Positions 15,465 through 23,810 of a stretch of 46,947 nt of DNA are shown here, piece after piece. The DNA comes from Zestomicrobium sp964482405 (lineage in GTDB: Archaea > Thermoproteota > Thermoprotei_A > Sulfolobales > NBVN01). The stretch covers positions 1 through 46,947 of the forward strand of contig CAYZXH010000009.1 of NCBI GenBank assembly GCA_964482405.1, written 5' to 3'. The notes beneath the pieces were generated by a model. That model had not been told where the DNA came from. It made no database searches and saw nothing but the letters and a program-made list of their open reading frames with translations. How positions within the stretch are numbered: the stretch's first letter is position 1; each line of letters begins with the position of its first letter. The position numbers and the translations under genes are program-made.

Positions 15465-16777
15465 AGGTGTTTTAAGCCTAGCTCAGTTACAGTCACTATC
15501 TTCCTGATTCTCCCGCCAACCCTTTCATGACCGACTACCTTCAAGAAACCTAAGCTAATTAATTCCTCCACGTGTTTGTAGACACTTCTCTTGCTTAAGT
15601 TGAGACCATGCTTCTGCTTAAGTTCTTTCCAGAGTACGTAGGGGTGTGCCGGGTTACCGTAAGCGAGGATTTCCAAGATCTTCATTTTAGTAAAACCTAG
15701 AGTCACTATCTGTTCCTTATGTCCTGCAGTCCTCTCGAGAAGAGCTTTAATGACGTAGGGGTCTTGCAACGGGTCGCCCGACATTAAAGCCACTGTAATG
15801 AAATCTTTCCTGCCCTCACTAACGAATTTCTTGAGTGCTGCCACACATGAAGCTCCTACAGGCCCTACCAAGAAGCCTTCCTTCTTAACCATGAATTCGC
15901 TTGCTTCAAGTGCTTCATCATCGCATACGTTAATGACTTCTATGAACCCCGAGTCTTCGAGTTCTTTTAGATATTCTTGGAGCATAGGTTTAGAAACGTA
16001 GATATCTCTTAATAGGGGGGATTCCCTACACGCTCTAACACCGAGTATCTTATGACGTATTCCTAGGTCCTCAAGCGCGTAATGAATGCTTAGAGTTAGG
16101 ACGCCGTCCCCTACCGGTACTACGACCATTAAAGGTCTCTCCCTGCCTAGGGAGTAAGCCAGCTCGAAAGCCACTGTCCTGTAGCCGTCAATCAAGAACG
16201 GGTTGGTGGGTAGTATAGCCGCGTCATAAAATTGCGTACTCTTTAAAGCTTTAACTAACGCTTCCTCATAGCTATCGACAAACCTTACCTTATCGCTTAC
16301 TAAGAGGGTTTTGTAAGCCTTGCTTAAAGTGACGCTAGACGGTACGTAAGCCTTGCTAGAGATCCTAGCACGTCTCAAATACGTTGAGACCGAAATACTT
16401 AAGTCGCCAGTGGAGGGCACCACCACCGACCTAACCTTAAAGTACTTTAACGCGGTAGCTAGTGTTGCTGAGCCTCTGTCTATGAAGGAGCCTGAAGGGT
16501 TTTTAGTTTCATCCTTGAAATATAGCGTTAAGCCAGTACTCTTACCTACTTTAACGGATTTTATGAGAGGGGTGTTGCCCTCCCCCAACGTAATTTTCGG
16601 GGTCATGAACGACGTGAACAAGCTGTTACTCCAAACCCAGATCCCTGAACCCCTACCCTTCCTCAGATGATCTGAAGCCCGAGTTATTAAGAGGCCCCCA
16701 CACTGAGGGCAACCACTGACGTACTCAGTCTCACGTACCTCGTGACCGCACCTAACACAACGTAATTTAAGCATCAC
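15458..16777 (-). CDS. Threonine-synthase-fold protein lacking the PLP lysine, with winged-helix C terminus
   Basis: The 439 residues have three parts: a zinc ribbon (Cys7, 10, 23, 26), a fold-type II PLP-enzyme domain like threonine synthase (about 60-350), and a winged-helix domain (about 360-439, KMKILEILAYGNPAHPYVLWKEL, then SKRSVYKHVEELISLGFL). The PLP lysine of the usual SGSFKDRG is isoleucine here (Ile99, codon ATA at 16481-16483). Other PLP contacts are altered: the Ser-Gly-Asn loop is STGDLS and the phosphate loop GNGG is GDGV. It is therefore unlikely to be a working threonine synthase and may be a ligand-sensing transcription factor. It lies 82 bases upstream of the ECF operon on the same strand. 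Confidence 0.85.
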   Translation of the reverse strand: MMLKLRCVRCGHEVRETEYVSGCPQCGGLLITRASDHLRKGRGSGIWVWSNSLFTSFMTPKITLGEGNTPLIKSVKVGKSTGLTLYFKDETKNPSGSFIDRGSATLATALKYFKVRSVVVPSTGDLSISVSTYLRRARISSKAYVPSSVTLSKAYKTLLVSDKVRFVDSYEEALVKALKSTQFYDAAILPTNPFLIDGYRTVAFELAYSLGRERPLMVVVPVGDGVLTLSIHYALEDLGIRHKILGVRACRESPLLRDIYVSKPMLQEYLKELEDSGFIEVINVCDDEALEASEFMVKKEGFLVGPVGASCVAALKKFVSEGRKDFITVALMSGDPLQDPYVIKALLERTAGHKEQIVTLGFTKMKILEILAYGNPAHPYVLWKELKQKHGLNLSKRSVYKHVEELISLGFLKVVGHERVGGRIRKIVTVTELGLKHLT

Positions 16778-16851
16778 TTCACTACTCCTAAAACGTAATT
16801 CTTAATAATAAGATAATAACATTAATCTAGCAAGTAAAACTTATTGAGTAG

Positions 16852-17313
16852 GTGTTCGGAGTGGTTGAGTGGCCTAGGGTAGCGGTAGGGGCGGTAGTCT
16901 TAAGAGATGGTAAGATACTCCTTATTAAGAGGAGGTACCCGCCATCACCTAACTTGTGGTCCATACCTGGCGGACATATAGAGGCTGGGGAGCCGGTGCT
17001 CACCGCTTTATTCAGGGAATTAGAAGAGGAAACATCGCTTAAAGCTAGCAAGGCGTCATTACTAGCTATCACCGAGTACATAAGGCTTAGAAAAGACTAC
17101 AGTGTTAAATATCATTACGTGATACTAGACTACTTAATCACTGACGCTGAGGGAGAGCCAGTAGCAAATGAGGAGTCTCTCGGCATAGGTTTCTTCAAAT
17201 TCGAAGACGCTCTGAAGCTAGAGTTGACTGACACTACTAAGGAGTTAATACGTTTAATAATGAGTGAGGGGGTTAACAAGGTCAAGCATATAATCAACGT
17301 AGTCTACGAGTAG
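16852..17313 (+). CDS. Nudix hydrolase
   Basis: A 153-residue hydrolase of nucleoside diphosphates linked to another moiety. The Nudix box is complete: Gly41, Glu47 and Arg55-Glu56-Leu-Glu-Glu59-Glu60 in GHIEAGEPVLTALFRELEEE, with the metal-binding glutamates present. The motif RRYPPSPNLWSIPGGH is like ADP-ribose or 8-oxo-dGTP type members, but the substrate cannot be settled. GTG 16852 is the start; a second GTG at 16861 with GGAG just before it is an alternative. It is divergent from the threonine-synthase-like gene and convergent with asnS. Confidence 0.87.
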   Translation: MFGVVEWPRVAVGAVVLRDGKILLIKRRYPPSPNLWSIPGGHIEAGEPVLTALFRELEEETSLKASKASLLAITEYIRLRKDYSVKYHYVILDYLITDAEGEPVANEESLGIGFFKFEDALKLELTDTTKELIRLIMSEGVNKVKHIINVVYE

Positions 17314-17322
17314 GGGCTTGGG

Positions 17323-18624
17323 TTAGGGGTATATGCGCCCCCTCCACCTTGGGAAGGGTATCGCGTCTCTTATGTGATCTATCCCGGAAACCCACATGAC
17401 GAGTCTCTCAATACCTAACCCGAATCCTGAGTGAGGAACGCTCCCGTACTTCCTTAGGTCAAGATACCATTCATAGTCTTGATAATTCAGTCCTTCAGAA
17501 ACTATCCTGTTGTATAGTTTCTCGTAATCGTCTTCTCTCTGCGAACCACCTATGATCTCACCGTAACCTTCAGGCGCGAGCAAGTCAAACCCTAGAACGA
17601 CCTCAGGTCTCTTAGGATCTTCCTTCATGTAAAACGCTTTTATGTGTTTGGGGAAGTGGGTTACGAAGAACGGTACCTCAAATTCCTCGGTTAGTGCTTT
17701 CTCTTCATCAGCGCCGTAATCATCACCCCACTTCAGGTTAAAGCCTTTCTTTTGAAGGATTTGAATAGCTTCATCATAAGTTATCTTGGGGTAAGGGGTC
17801 TCAAGAGCTTTCTCCAGCTTAGTAGTGTCTCTGTTAAGTAGTTTAAGCTCTTCTTTTCTTTCCTCCAGCACCCTAGCTACCGCGTGACTAACCATGTCCT
17901 CAGCAACCTTCATCATATCCTCCATATCATACCACGCAGCCTCAACCTCCAGGTGCCAGTACTCACTAAGATGTCTTCTAGTCCTTGATTTCTCAGCTCT
18001 GAAGGAAGGAGTTAAGGCCCAGACCTTATTTAGCGGGAATATCAATACTTCAAGATATAGCTGAGCCGACTGAGAGAGGTACGCGGTCTTGTCGAAATAC
18101 TTAACTTCAAATAAGGTAGCGCCGCCCTCCACAGCCGAGCCCGTAAGTATTGGCGGGGTGGTCTCCCACCACCCATCCTTTATCAACCAATCCCTCAAAG
18201 CTTGAATAGCTGTGTGCTTAATCTTGAGTAGCGCTATCATGTGCCTGGACCTGAGCCAGAGGTGTCTCACGTTAAGTAAGTACTCTATGTCCTCACCTCC
18301 TTTTATCGGGAAGGGGGGTGAGTAACCGTAAACGATTAAATTGTTAGCCACTATCTCCTTACCGCCGGGAGCTCTAGCGTCAACCCTTACAGCGCCCTTG
18401 ACCTCCACACTAGACTCTCTAGTTAACTTCTCCACAGAGTCCCAATCACTCGTCATATAGCTCTTGTCGAAAACTACCTGGATATAGCCTGAGTGATCTC
18501 TAACCCACGCGAAAACCTTACCACCCACTTTAAATATCCTGTAGACCCAGCCACGGATAACTACTTCAGACCCTTCGTCGAACTTCTCAAAAACCTCCGC
18601 TATGTCTGGCGTCTTGTGAAACAT
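17323..18624 (-). CDS. asnS: Asparaginyl-tRNA synthetase
   Basis: Class IIb synthetase of 433 residues that charges tRNA-Asn. It has an N-terminal OB-fold anticodon-binding domain (about 15-110, VVIRGWVYRIFKVGGKVFAWVRD), motif 2 with TPSFRAEKSRTRRHLSEYWHLEVE and motif 3 GFGLGIERLVMWVSGIDHIRDAIPFPR. GSAVEGGATLFEVKYFDKTAYLSQSAQLYLE and YEWYLDLRKYGSVPHSG favour AsnRS over archaeal AspRS. ATG 18624 is the start. Having AsnRS means Asn-tRNA is made directly here rather than only by the transamidation route. Confidence 0.92.
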   Translation of the reverse strand: MFHKTPDIAEVFEKFDEGSEVVIRGWVYRIFKVGGKVFAWVRDHSGYIQVVFDKSYMTSDWDSVEKLTRESSVEVKGAVRVDARAPGGKEIVANNLIVYGYSPPFPIKGGEDIEYLLNVRHLWLRSRHMIALLKIKHTAIQALRDWLIKDGWWETTPPILTGSAVEGGATLFEVKYFDKTAYLSQSAQLYLEVLIFPLNKVWALTPSFRAEKSRTRRHLSEYWHLEVEAAWYDMEDMMKVAEDMVSHAVARVLEERKEELKLLNRDTTKLEKALETPYPKITYDEAIQILQKKGFNLKWGDDYGADEEKALTEEFEVPFFVTHFPKHIKAFYMKEDPKRPEVVLGFDLLAPEGYGEIIGGSQREDDYEKLYNRIVSEGLNYQDYEWYLDLRKYGSVPHSGFGLGIERLVMWVSGIDHIRDAIPFPRWRGRIYP

Positions 18625-18744
18625 CTTCGCTACCCACTCAAAATTAGAGCTCTCAAACTTAAATAACTAAAGTCTAAACGACCTCTAACACCATTTGGTT
18701 GCGACTAATTGACTTAAGGTAGCTTTACTTAAAGACAGCTCAAG

Positions 18745-20322
18745 TTATACCGGGATTAAGCCGTGCTTCTTCGGCGGTGTTCTAAACCTTACCTCCCGCT
18801 TAGTAAGGAGGAATTCAAGCACTTTAACCAGCGTTGGCCTGGTCTCTGCCGGCTCTATGACGGAGTCTATGTAACCTCTTGCGGCAGCTATGTATGGGTG
18901 GAGGAACTTATTCTTGTATTCTGTAGCTAACTTGTTAAGTAGTTCTTGCCTCTCTTCAGGTGACTTAGCTTTAGAGAGCTCAGCCCTCCATATTATCTCG
19001 GCAGCCCCTTCAGCACCCATAACAGCTATCTCCGCTGTAGGCCAGGCCGCTACGAAGTCAGCGCCTAAGTGTCTGGAACCCATCGCTATGTAAGCGCCGC
19101 CGTAAGCTTTCCTCACTATGACCGTCAACTTAGGTACTGTTGCCTCGCTGTAGGCGTAGAGTACCTTAGCGCCATGCCTTATTATGCCGTTGTGTTCTTG
19201 GTATGTGCCGGGTATGTACCCGGGAACATCCACGAACGTGATTATAGGTATGTTAAAGGCGTTGAGTATCCTGACAAACCTAGCTATCTTATCCGAAGCG
19301 TTTATGTCTAAAGCACCTGTGAGAACCATCGGTTGATTAGCTATCACGCCAACAACCCATCCGTTCAGCCTCGCAAACCCCGTTATAGCGTTCCTAGCGT
19401 ACTCTCTCGATACCTCGAAGAACGAGCCTTTATCGAAGACTGCGTCAATGACTTCATACATGTTGTAAGCTTTTAACGGGTCTTCAGGGACTAAAGTATT
19501 TAATTTCTCCTCCACCCTATCCGGGGGATCGCCTGAGGGCGTCCTAGGTGGTGCTTCCATATTGTTTGATGGGAGGTAACTAAGCAACTTCTTAACCAAG
19601 CCTATCGCTTCTTTATCATCCCTAGCTATGAAGTGCGCCACACCACTCTTAGTCACGTGTATTCTAGGACCTCCTAACTCCTCCTCCGTGACTTCCTCCC
19701 CTATGGCAGCCTTAACCACTCTCGGACCTGTTATGAACATATAGGACGTTTTATCAACCATTATCACGAAGTCCATGAGTGCCGGGGAGTACACCGCTCC
19801 GCCAGCGCAAGGCCCCATTATGACGGCTATTTGGGGTACCACGCCTGAAGCCATCACGTTCATGTAGAATATATCGCCATACCCTCGAAGCGAGTCCACA
19901 CCCTCCTGTATCCTAGCACCGCCAGAATCGTTGAGGAATACTATGGGCATGCCCGCTGAGACTGCGTACTGCATCGCTTTAACGATTTTAGCCGCGTGCA
20001 TCTCACCTAGTGAACCGCCCATGAACGTGAAGTCCTGGGCTATCCCTACCACAGGCCTGTTATTAACCCTGCCCATAACGGTGACTACCCCGTCACCGTA
20101 AGCCTTCCTCTCAGCCATGCCGAACTCCGTCGCTCTATGAGTTACCAACATATCAAACTCTAACATAGTGTTAGGGTCGAACAATAGTTCAAGTCTTTCC
20201 CGCGCCGTTAACTTACCCTTAGCGTGCTGCGCTTCAATAGCTTTTAAACCACCGCCTAACTTAGCCTCCTCCTTAAGTCTCCTCAACTCAAGTATCTTGG
20301 CTGGTAAGGACTCCCCCACCAA
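18745..20322 (-). CDS. Biotin-dependent acyl-CoA carboxyltransferase (PccB/MmdA type)
   Basis: The 525-residue carboxyltransferase moves CO2 between biotin and propionyl- or acetyl-CoA, as in propionyl-CoA carboxylase beta or methylmalonyl-CoA decarboxylase alpha. It has two crotonase-fold halves: QHAKGKLTARERLELLFD, then the acyl-CoA site (FLNDSGGARIQEGVDSL, GPCAGGAVYSPAL) and in the second half FVDVPGYIPGTYQE with AYGGAYIAMGSRHL. The start is TTG 20322 or GTG 20319 in a likely leaderless mRNA: TATA-like AAAGTATATTT lies near 20336-20346. The biotin carrier is divergently encoded next door. No biotin carboxylase or membrane decarboxylase subunit is in the window. Confidence 0.93.
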   Translation of the reverse strand: MVGESLPAKILELRRLKEEAKLGGGLKAIEAQHAKGKLTARERLELLFDPNTMLEFDMLVTHRATEFGMAERKAYGDGVVTVMGRVNNRPVVGIAQDFTFMGGSLGEMHAAKIVKAMQYAVSAGMPIVFLNDSGGARIQEGVDSLRGYGDIFYMNVMASGVVPQIAVIMGPCAGGAVYSPALMDFVIMVDKTSYMFITGPRVVKAAIGEEVTEEELGGPRIHVTKSGVAHFIARDDKEAIGLVKKLLSYLPSNNMEAPPRTPSGDPPDRVEEKLNTLVPEDPLKAYNMYEVIDAVFDKGSFFEVSREYARNAITGFARLNGWVVGVIANQPMVLTGALDINASDKIARFVRILNAFNIPIITFVDVPGYIPGTYQEHNGIIRHGAKVLYAYSEATVPKLTVIVRKAYGGAYIAMGSRHLGADFVAAWPTAEIAVMGAEGAAEIIWRAELSKAKSPEERQELLNKLATEYKNKFLHPYIAAARGYIDSVIEPAETRPTLVKVLEFLLTKREVRFRTPPKKHGLIPV

Positions 20323-20427
20323 TTTTAGACTCCCAAATATACTTTAAGAAACGTTAAAAACATTCCACAAGGCCTTATTGATTATTTTTAAGGAATACTA
20401 CTTAATTATAGAAACGGTGCTAAGGAA

Positions 20428-20904
20428 GTGAGTGCTTCGGTGTACGTCGTTGAGGTTGAGGGAAGAAAATACAGGGTTGAGGTAAGGGACGGCAATAACG
20501 GTATGTACTTCGTCAAAGTCGATGGGAAGGACCTGATAGTCAGAGTAGGTAGCGAGGTAGAGGTTACGCAAGAATCCGAGCTCAGCGTAGCTGAAGAACC
20601 TTCAGGGAGTGAAGTCACTCAAGTAACGTCAGGAGCGGAGACAGGTCTTGAGCAGGTACTCGAGATAAGAGGTCCTGAAGTGCCTTCAGGAGCTGTAGCG
20701 ATATCTTCGGAAATACCTGGGAAGATTCTTAAGGTCTTAGTCACGGAAGGGTCTAAAGTAAGTGTTGGCGACACGGTAGTCACTATAGAATCGATGAAGA
20801 TGGAGCTAGAAATAAAGTCTCCTAGGAACGGCGTAGTGGAGAAGGTCTACGTGAGACCGGGAGACACCATAAACGTAGGCGATAAAATCGCTTTAATTAG
20901 GTAG
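20428..20904 (+). CDS. Biotin carboxyl carrier protein of acyl-CoA carboxylase/decarboxylase
   Basis: A 158-residue biotin carrier. Residues 1-45 form a beta-rich assembly domain (VYVVEVEGRKYRVEVR, YFVKVDGKDLIVRV), 45-80 a flexible Glu/Ser/Gly-rich linker, and 85-158 the biotinyl/lipoyl barrel with the biotin lysine at Lys124 in ESMKMEL. A TATA-like TTATTTTTA at 20382-20390 and AAGGA just before GTG 20428 support the start. It is divergent from the carboxyltransferase gene, sharing a 105-base promoter region, so the two subunits are likely co-regulated. The pair resembles the alpha/gamma subunits of Thermococcales methylmalonyl-CoA decarboxylase or of crenarchaeal acyl-CoA carboxylase. Confidence 0.92.
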   Translation: MSASVYVVEVEGRKYRVEVRDGNNGMYFVKVDGKDLIVRVGSEVEVTQESELSVAEEPSGSEVTQVTSGAETGLEQVLEIRGPEVPSGAVAISSEIPGKILKVLVTEGSKVSVGDTVVTIESMKMELEIKSPRNGVVEKVYVRPGDTINVGDKIALIR

Positions 20905-20914
20905 GGGGCGCTTC

Positions 20915-21907
20915 TTAAATTCTGTGAGGTATTACGTATCCCTTACTCTCCCTCCCACCAACAACCACGTAGTACTCGTTATCCGGTACCGACTTCTCAA
21001 GCATTCCGAAAATCCTTAATGTCCCTCCCCTATACAAGAGGTAATTGTATTCTGCCTCGTAGCTTATTACCTCCTTAATAGCGGGTCCTTCAAGAACCCT
21101 AACTACCTGAGTTCTCGACGGGTAGAAAAGGGATTTACAATCTCCTCCAGCAACCTCAGCTATTAGGTTAACAGGCTTAAGAGGTCTTAGAACTAAGTCC
21201 CCGTACCTATACGTCCTCCTGTCAACAAATGTGAAGGTTATTGGCACTCCCTTAAAACACGTGAACTTATATGGCGGGATTATCTTAGCGTACGTCTCAG
21301 GCTCAATCCCTAAGATCCTCGAATTCTCTAATATCTTAGATGCTACCTTCTCCGCAGGCAACTTACTCATCTCTATGCTTGCTTGAACGAATTCTAGAGC
21401 TTCCCTACAACCGTATATCACTAAATCAACGTCTGAGTGAGGTCCGTGAATACGTGCGAGAATAGACCCCGTGACACCCATGCAATTAACGCTGAGCCCC
21501 GTCACGTCACTAACAAAATCCGAGACCTCAACACTAACCAGCTCCACAAAATCTTTGACGTGTTTTCTTAATTCCCTCAACCTCTCCTCAGGCTTAAGCC
21601 ACTCCAAAACCTCTGAGACCTTAACCACCGGTATTGAGACCCCTAAGGTCGGGTCATGAAACCACGCACCCACCCCCGAAGACACGCGCAGGACTTCCTC
21701 AACACTATATTCCCTTAACACCCTCTCATAGTAAGTACCCCTCCCCCTCCAAGGGGTGGGCTTCCTCGAGGAAACGTATTTAAGGTAAGCTACTATCAAG
21801 CCCTTAGGATGCGTGTTCCCGACGACGACGTGTATTCTGTTATCTCGATCAATTATTAAGTCGTGGTCTAAGAAGCCCCTAACGTCAGACGGTTCGCTAC
21901 TAATCAT
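20915..21907 (-). CDS. Predicted nucleotidyltransferase of the DNA-polymerase-beta superfamily
   Basis: A 330-residue archaeal protein. The nucleotidyltransferase core is at about 140-165: GVTGSILARIHGPHSDVDLVIYG, where Gly147-Ser148 and the metal-binding Asp159 and Asp161 are visible. The N-terminal ~90 residues and C-terminal ~100 residues are family-specific and beta-rich (PHRI end, FPSRTQVV). It matches in outline a conserved archaeal predicted-nucleotidyltransferase family, with no assigned substrate. It is not a minimal MNT toxin, because it is much longer and has no HEPN partner. It converges with the biotin carrier gene, ending 10 bases from it. Confidence 0.8.
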   Translation of the reverse strand: MISSEPSDVRGFLDHDLIIDRDNRIHVVVGNTHPKGLIVAYLKYVSSRKPTPWRGRGTYYERVLREYSVEEVLRVSSGVGAWFHDPTLGVSIPVVKVSEVLEWLKPEERLRELRKHVKDFVELVSVEVSDFVSDVTGLSVNCMGVTGSILARIHGPHSDVDLVIYGCREALEFVQASIEMSKLPAEKVASKILENSRILGIEPETYAKIIPPYKFTCFKGVPITFTFVDRRTYRYGDLVLRPLKPVNLIAEVAGGDCKSLFYPSRTQVVRVLEGPAIKEVISYEAEYNYLLYRGGTLRIFGMLEKSVPDNEYYVVVGGRESKGYVIPHRI

Positions 21908-21996
21908 CTAAATCATCCAGTCCCGCATCATCACCAAGATATGTTCGATATCGCAGGTTATAACTCTGAGGCACACAATATTTTTAGGTTTAGGAG

Positions 21997-23163
21997 ATGG
22001 AGGAATTCAGCGTTACCGTAGCTGGAGGGTTCCTAACCACCTCATTAGAGTTCGTTGAGGGTCCTCTCACCTTAGTCATCGATGAAGGCAAAATACACAG
22101 CATATCTCGAGGGACTGGAGGTGTTCTCGACCTACGTAGCTACGTAGTTATGCCCCCGCTTGCGAACATGCACGTACACATACTAGATTACGTGAGCCCC
22201 GAGATCGGCTGGGACCTAGATATTGACTCGGTCGTCGGGGAGCCTTACGGGCTTAAGTACTTAGTACTTAGCAGAGCGGGGATCAACTCACTGAACTCGG
22301 TAATAGATGAGGCCGTGAGCTTGATGCTGAGTTCAGGGGTGGGTTACGTCGCGGAGTTCCGTGAGTTAGGGGTTGGGAGCCTTAGGCTAGGTACCACGAA
22401 GCTCAGAACCCACTATGTTCTCGGCATGCCTTCAAAGCATGTGGGGGTAGGCCGTGAAATCGAGGAGATAATCAGGTACTCCGATGGGGTCGGTATTTCG
22501 TCACCACACTACTTCACGTCAGAAGACTTAAGAATTATCTTCGATTTAGCGAGGGGTTCGGGCAAGATAATTCATTCACACGTATCAGAGACTAGGGAGA
22601 CTAGGGAGGAGGAGGATTTAGAGAAGCTTCTCTCTGCCGGAAAGCCTGACGCGCTGATCCACGGTGTTTGGTTGGGTTCTGAAGAGCTTCAACTACTTAA
22701 GGACCTGAGGATCACGTTGGTCTTATGCCTCAGGTCTAATCTATGGTTTATGTCTGGGTTACCTAAACTGAGGAACATATATGAGTTAGGGGTTGACATA
22801 GCTTTAGGTACGGACAACTTAGGCTGGATAAAGCCTGACCTGTGGAGGGAGGGCGAGCTACTTTTACTGCTTGCTCGTAATGCAGGGATTAATGACCCGG
22901 TATGGGTTCTTAAAGCTTTAACTAACGCTAACCCCGTGGGCGTGCGGAATTACATAGTCGAGGGGGGTGACGCAAACCTGCTTTTCTTGAGGTACTCGAA
23001 CACCCCTCTTGAGAGAGCACATAATAAGCACTTAGCGTTAGTTAAGAGAGGAGGGAGCGAATTCGTCGCCGCTCTAATGCTTGGTGGTAAGTTAATGTAT
23101 TTGGGTGGTGAGCTTGAGGAGACCGTACGTGAGAGTTTACGCGACTACCTCAGTCGATGGTAA
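21997..23163 (+). CDS. Amidohydrolase-superfamily deaminase, candidate riboflavin-pathway enzyme
   Basis: A 388-residue metal-dependent TIM-barrel hydrolase of the ATZ/TRZ, cytosine/guanine-deaminase type. Metal ligands are His59-x-His61 (NMHVH), with His193-Ser-His195 and the adjacent ET of HVSETRETREEED, His222 (IHGVWL) and Asp273 (LGTDN). Flanking beta-rich ends form the usual second domain. TAGGAG precedes ATG 21997, with TATA-like AATATTTTTA at 21978-21987. Its last ~50 bases overlap the start of the archaeal riboflavin reductase gene, suggesting translational coupling and a shared pathway. In archaeal riboflavin synthesis the reductase product must next lose its 2-amino group, and this deaminase-type fold is suitable. 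That role is inference. Confidence 0.85.
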   Translation: MEEFSVTVAGGFLTTSLEFVEGPLTLVIDEGKIHSISRGTGGVLDLRSYVVMPPLANMHVHILDYVSPEIGWDLDIDSVVGEPYGLKYLVLSRAGINSLNSVIDEAVSLMLSSGVGYVAEFRELGVGSLRLGTTKLRTHYVLGMPSKHVGVGREIEEIIRYSDGVGISSPHYFTSEDLRIIFDLARGSGKIIHSHVSETRETREEEDLEKLLSAGKPDALIHGVWLGSEELQLLKDLRITLVLCLRSNLWFMSGLPKLRNIYELGVDIALGTDNLGWIKPDLWREGELLLLLARNAGINDPVWVLKALTNANPVGVRNYIVEGGDANLLFLRYSNTPLERAHNKHLALVKRGGSEFVAALMLGGKLMYLGGELEETVRESLRDYLSRW

Positions 23164-23773
23164 GATAGCTTCAAGAACTGGTGACTCAAGACTTAGCTGT
23201 CCTTACGACAAGCTAAGGCTACATTCTATGAGGGCTATCGTCGATGGCGTGATGGTCGGTGCTAACACGGTCATCAGAGATAACCCTCAACTTACTGTCA
23301 GGCTTGTCAAGGGGAAAAACCCTGTGAGGGTCATTATTGACGGCTCCCTGAAAATACCTCTCAACGCGAGAGTACTTGACGTGAGCGAGGCCCCAACAAT
23401 CATAGTAACGTCTTCTACAGCTAAGCAAGAGAAGATAGAGCAGTTGAGGAGCTTAGGCGTGGACGTCATAGTTATTGAGAGTGAATCATCGCTGGTAGAC
23501 ATGAGTAAAGCTCTGGAAGCACTACACGACAAAGGCTTGAGAGACTTGCTAGTTGAGGGAGGAGGTACTCTACTATGGCACCTCATATCCAAGAAGCTTG
23601 TGGACGAGCTTAGGATAACCATCTCCCCATACGTGATAGGAGGTAAAGATTCCGTAGCTTTGGTAGGAGGGGAGGGCTTCGGCGACTTGAGTGAGTGGTT
23701 AAGACTGAAACTAATTAATTACAAGATATGTAAGTGCGGGGACGAAATACACCTAATATATAAGGTTGCGTGA
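23114..23773 (+). CDS. arfC: 2,5-diamino-6-ribosylamino-pyrimidinone 5'-phosphate reductase (archaeal RibD-reductase type)
   Basis: A 219-residue NADPH-dependent reductase of riboflavin biosynthesis, converting the ribosyl side chain of the diamino-pyrimidinone phosphate to ribityl. The start motif RPYVRVYATTSVDGKIASRTGDS, the cofactor loop GVMVGANTVIRDNPQLTVR and LLVEGGGTLLWHLISKKLVDELRITISPYVIGG are diagnostic of the stand-alone archaeal RibD C-terminal type. TTG 23114 is chosen because GGTGGTGA lies four bases upstream; GTG codons at 23105 and 23108 are alternatives. All candidate starts lie within the end of the upstream deaminase gene. The bacterial-type deaminase domain of RibD is absent from this protein. 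Confidence 0.92.
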   Translation: MRRPYVRVYATTSVDGKIASRTGDSRLSCPYDKLRLHSMRAIVDGVMVGANTVIRDNPQLTVRLVKGKNPVRVIIDGSLKIPLNARVLDVSEAPTIIVTSSTAKQEKIEQLRSLGVDVIVIESESSLVDMSKALEALHDKGLRDLLVEGGGTLLWHLISKKLVDELRITISPYVIGGKDSVALVGGEGFGDLSEWLRLKLINYKICKCGDEIHLIYKVA

Positions 23774-23810
23774 TTTAATAGCATTTCTGCAAGAATTTTC
23801 GTTGAGGGTG

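Noticed and set aside
15458..16777. Active threonine synthase
   Set aside because: The catalytic lysine codon is ATA (Ile) and other PLP contacts are changed, so a plain threonine synthase label would mislead.
20915..21907. MNT/HEPN toxin-antitoxin nucleotidyltransferase
   Set aside because: The protein is 330 residues with family-specific extensions and no HEPN neighbour.
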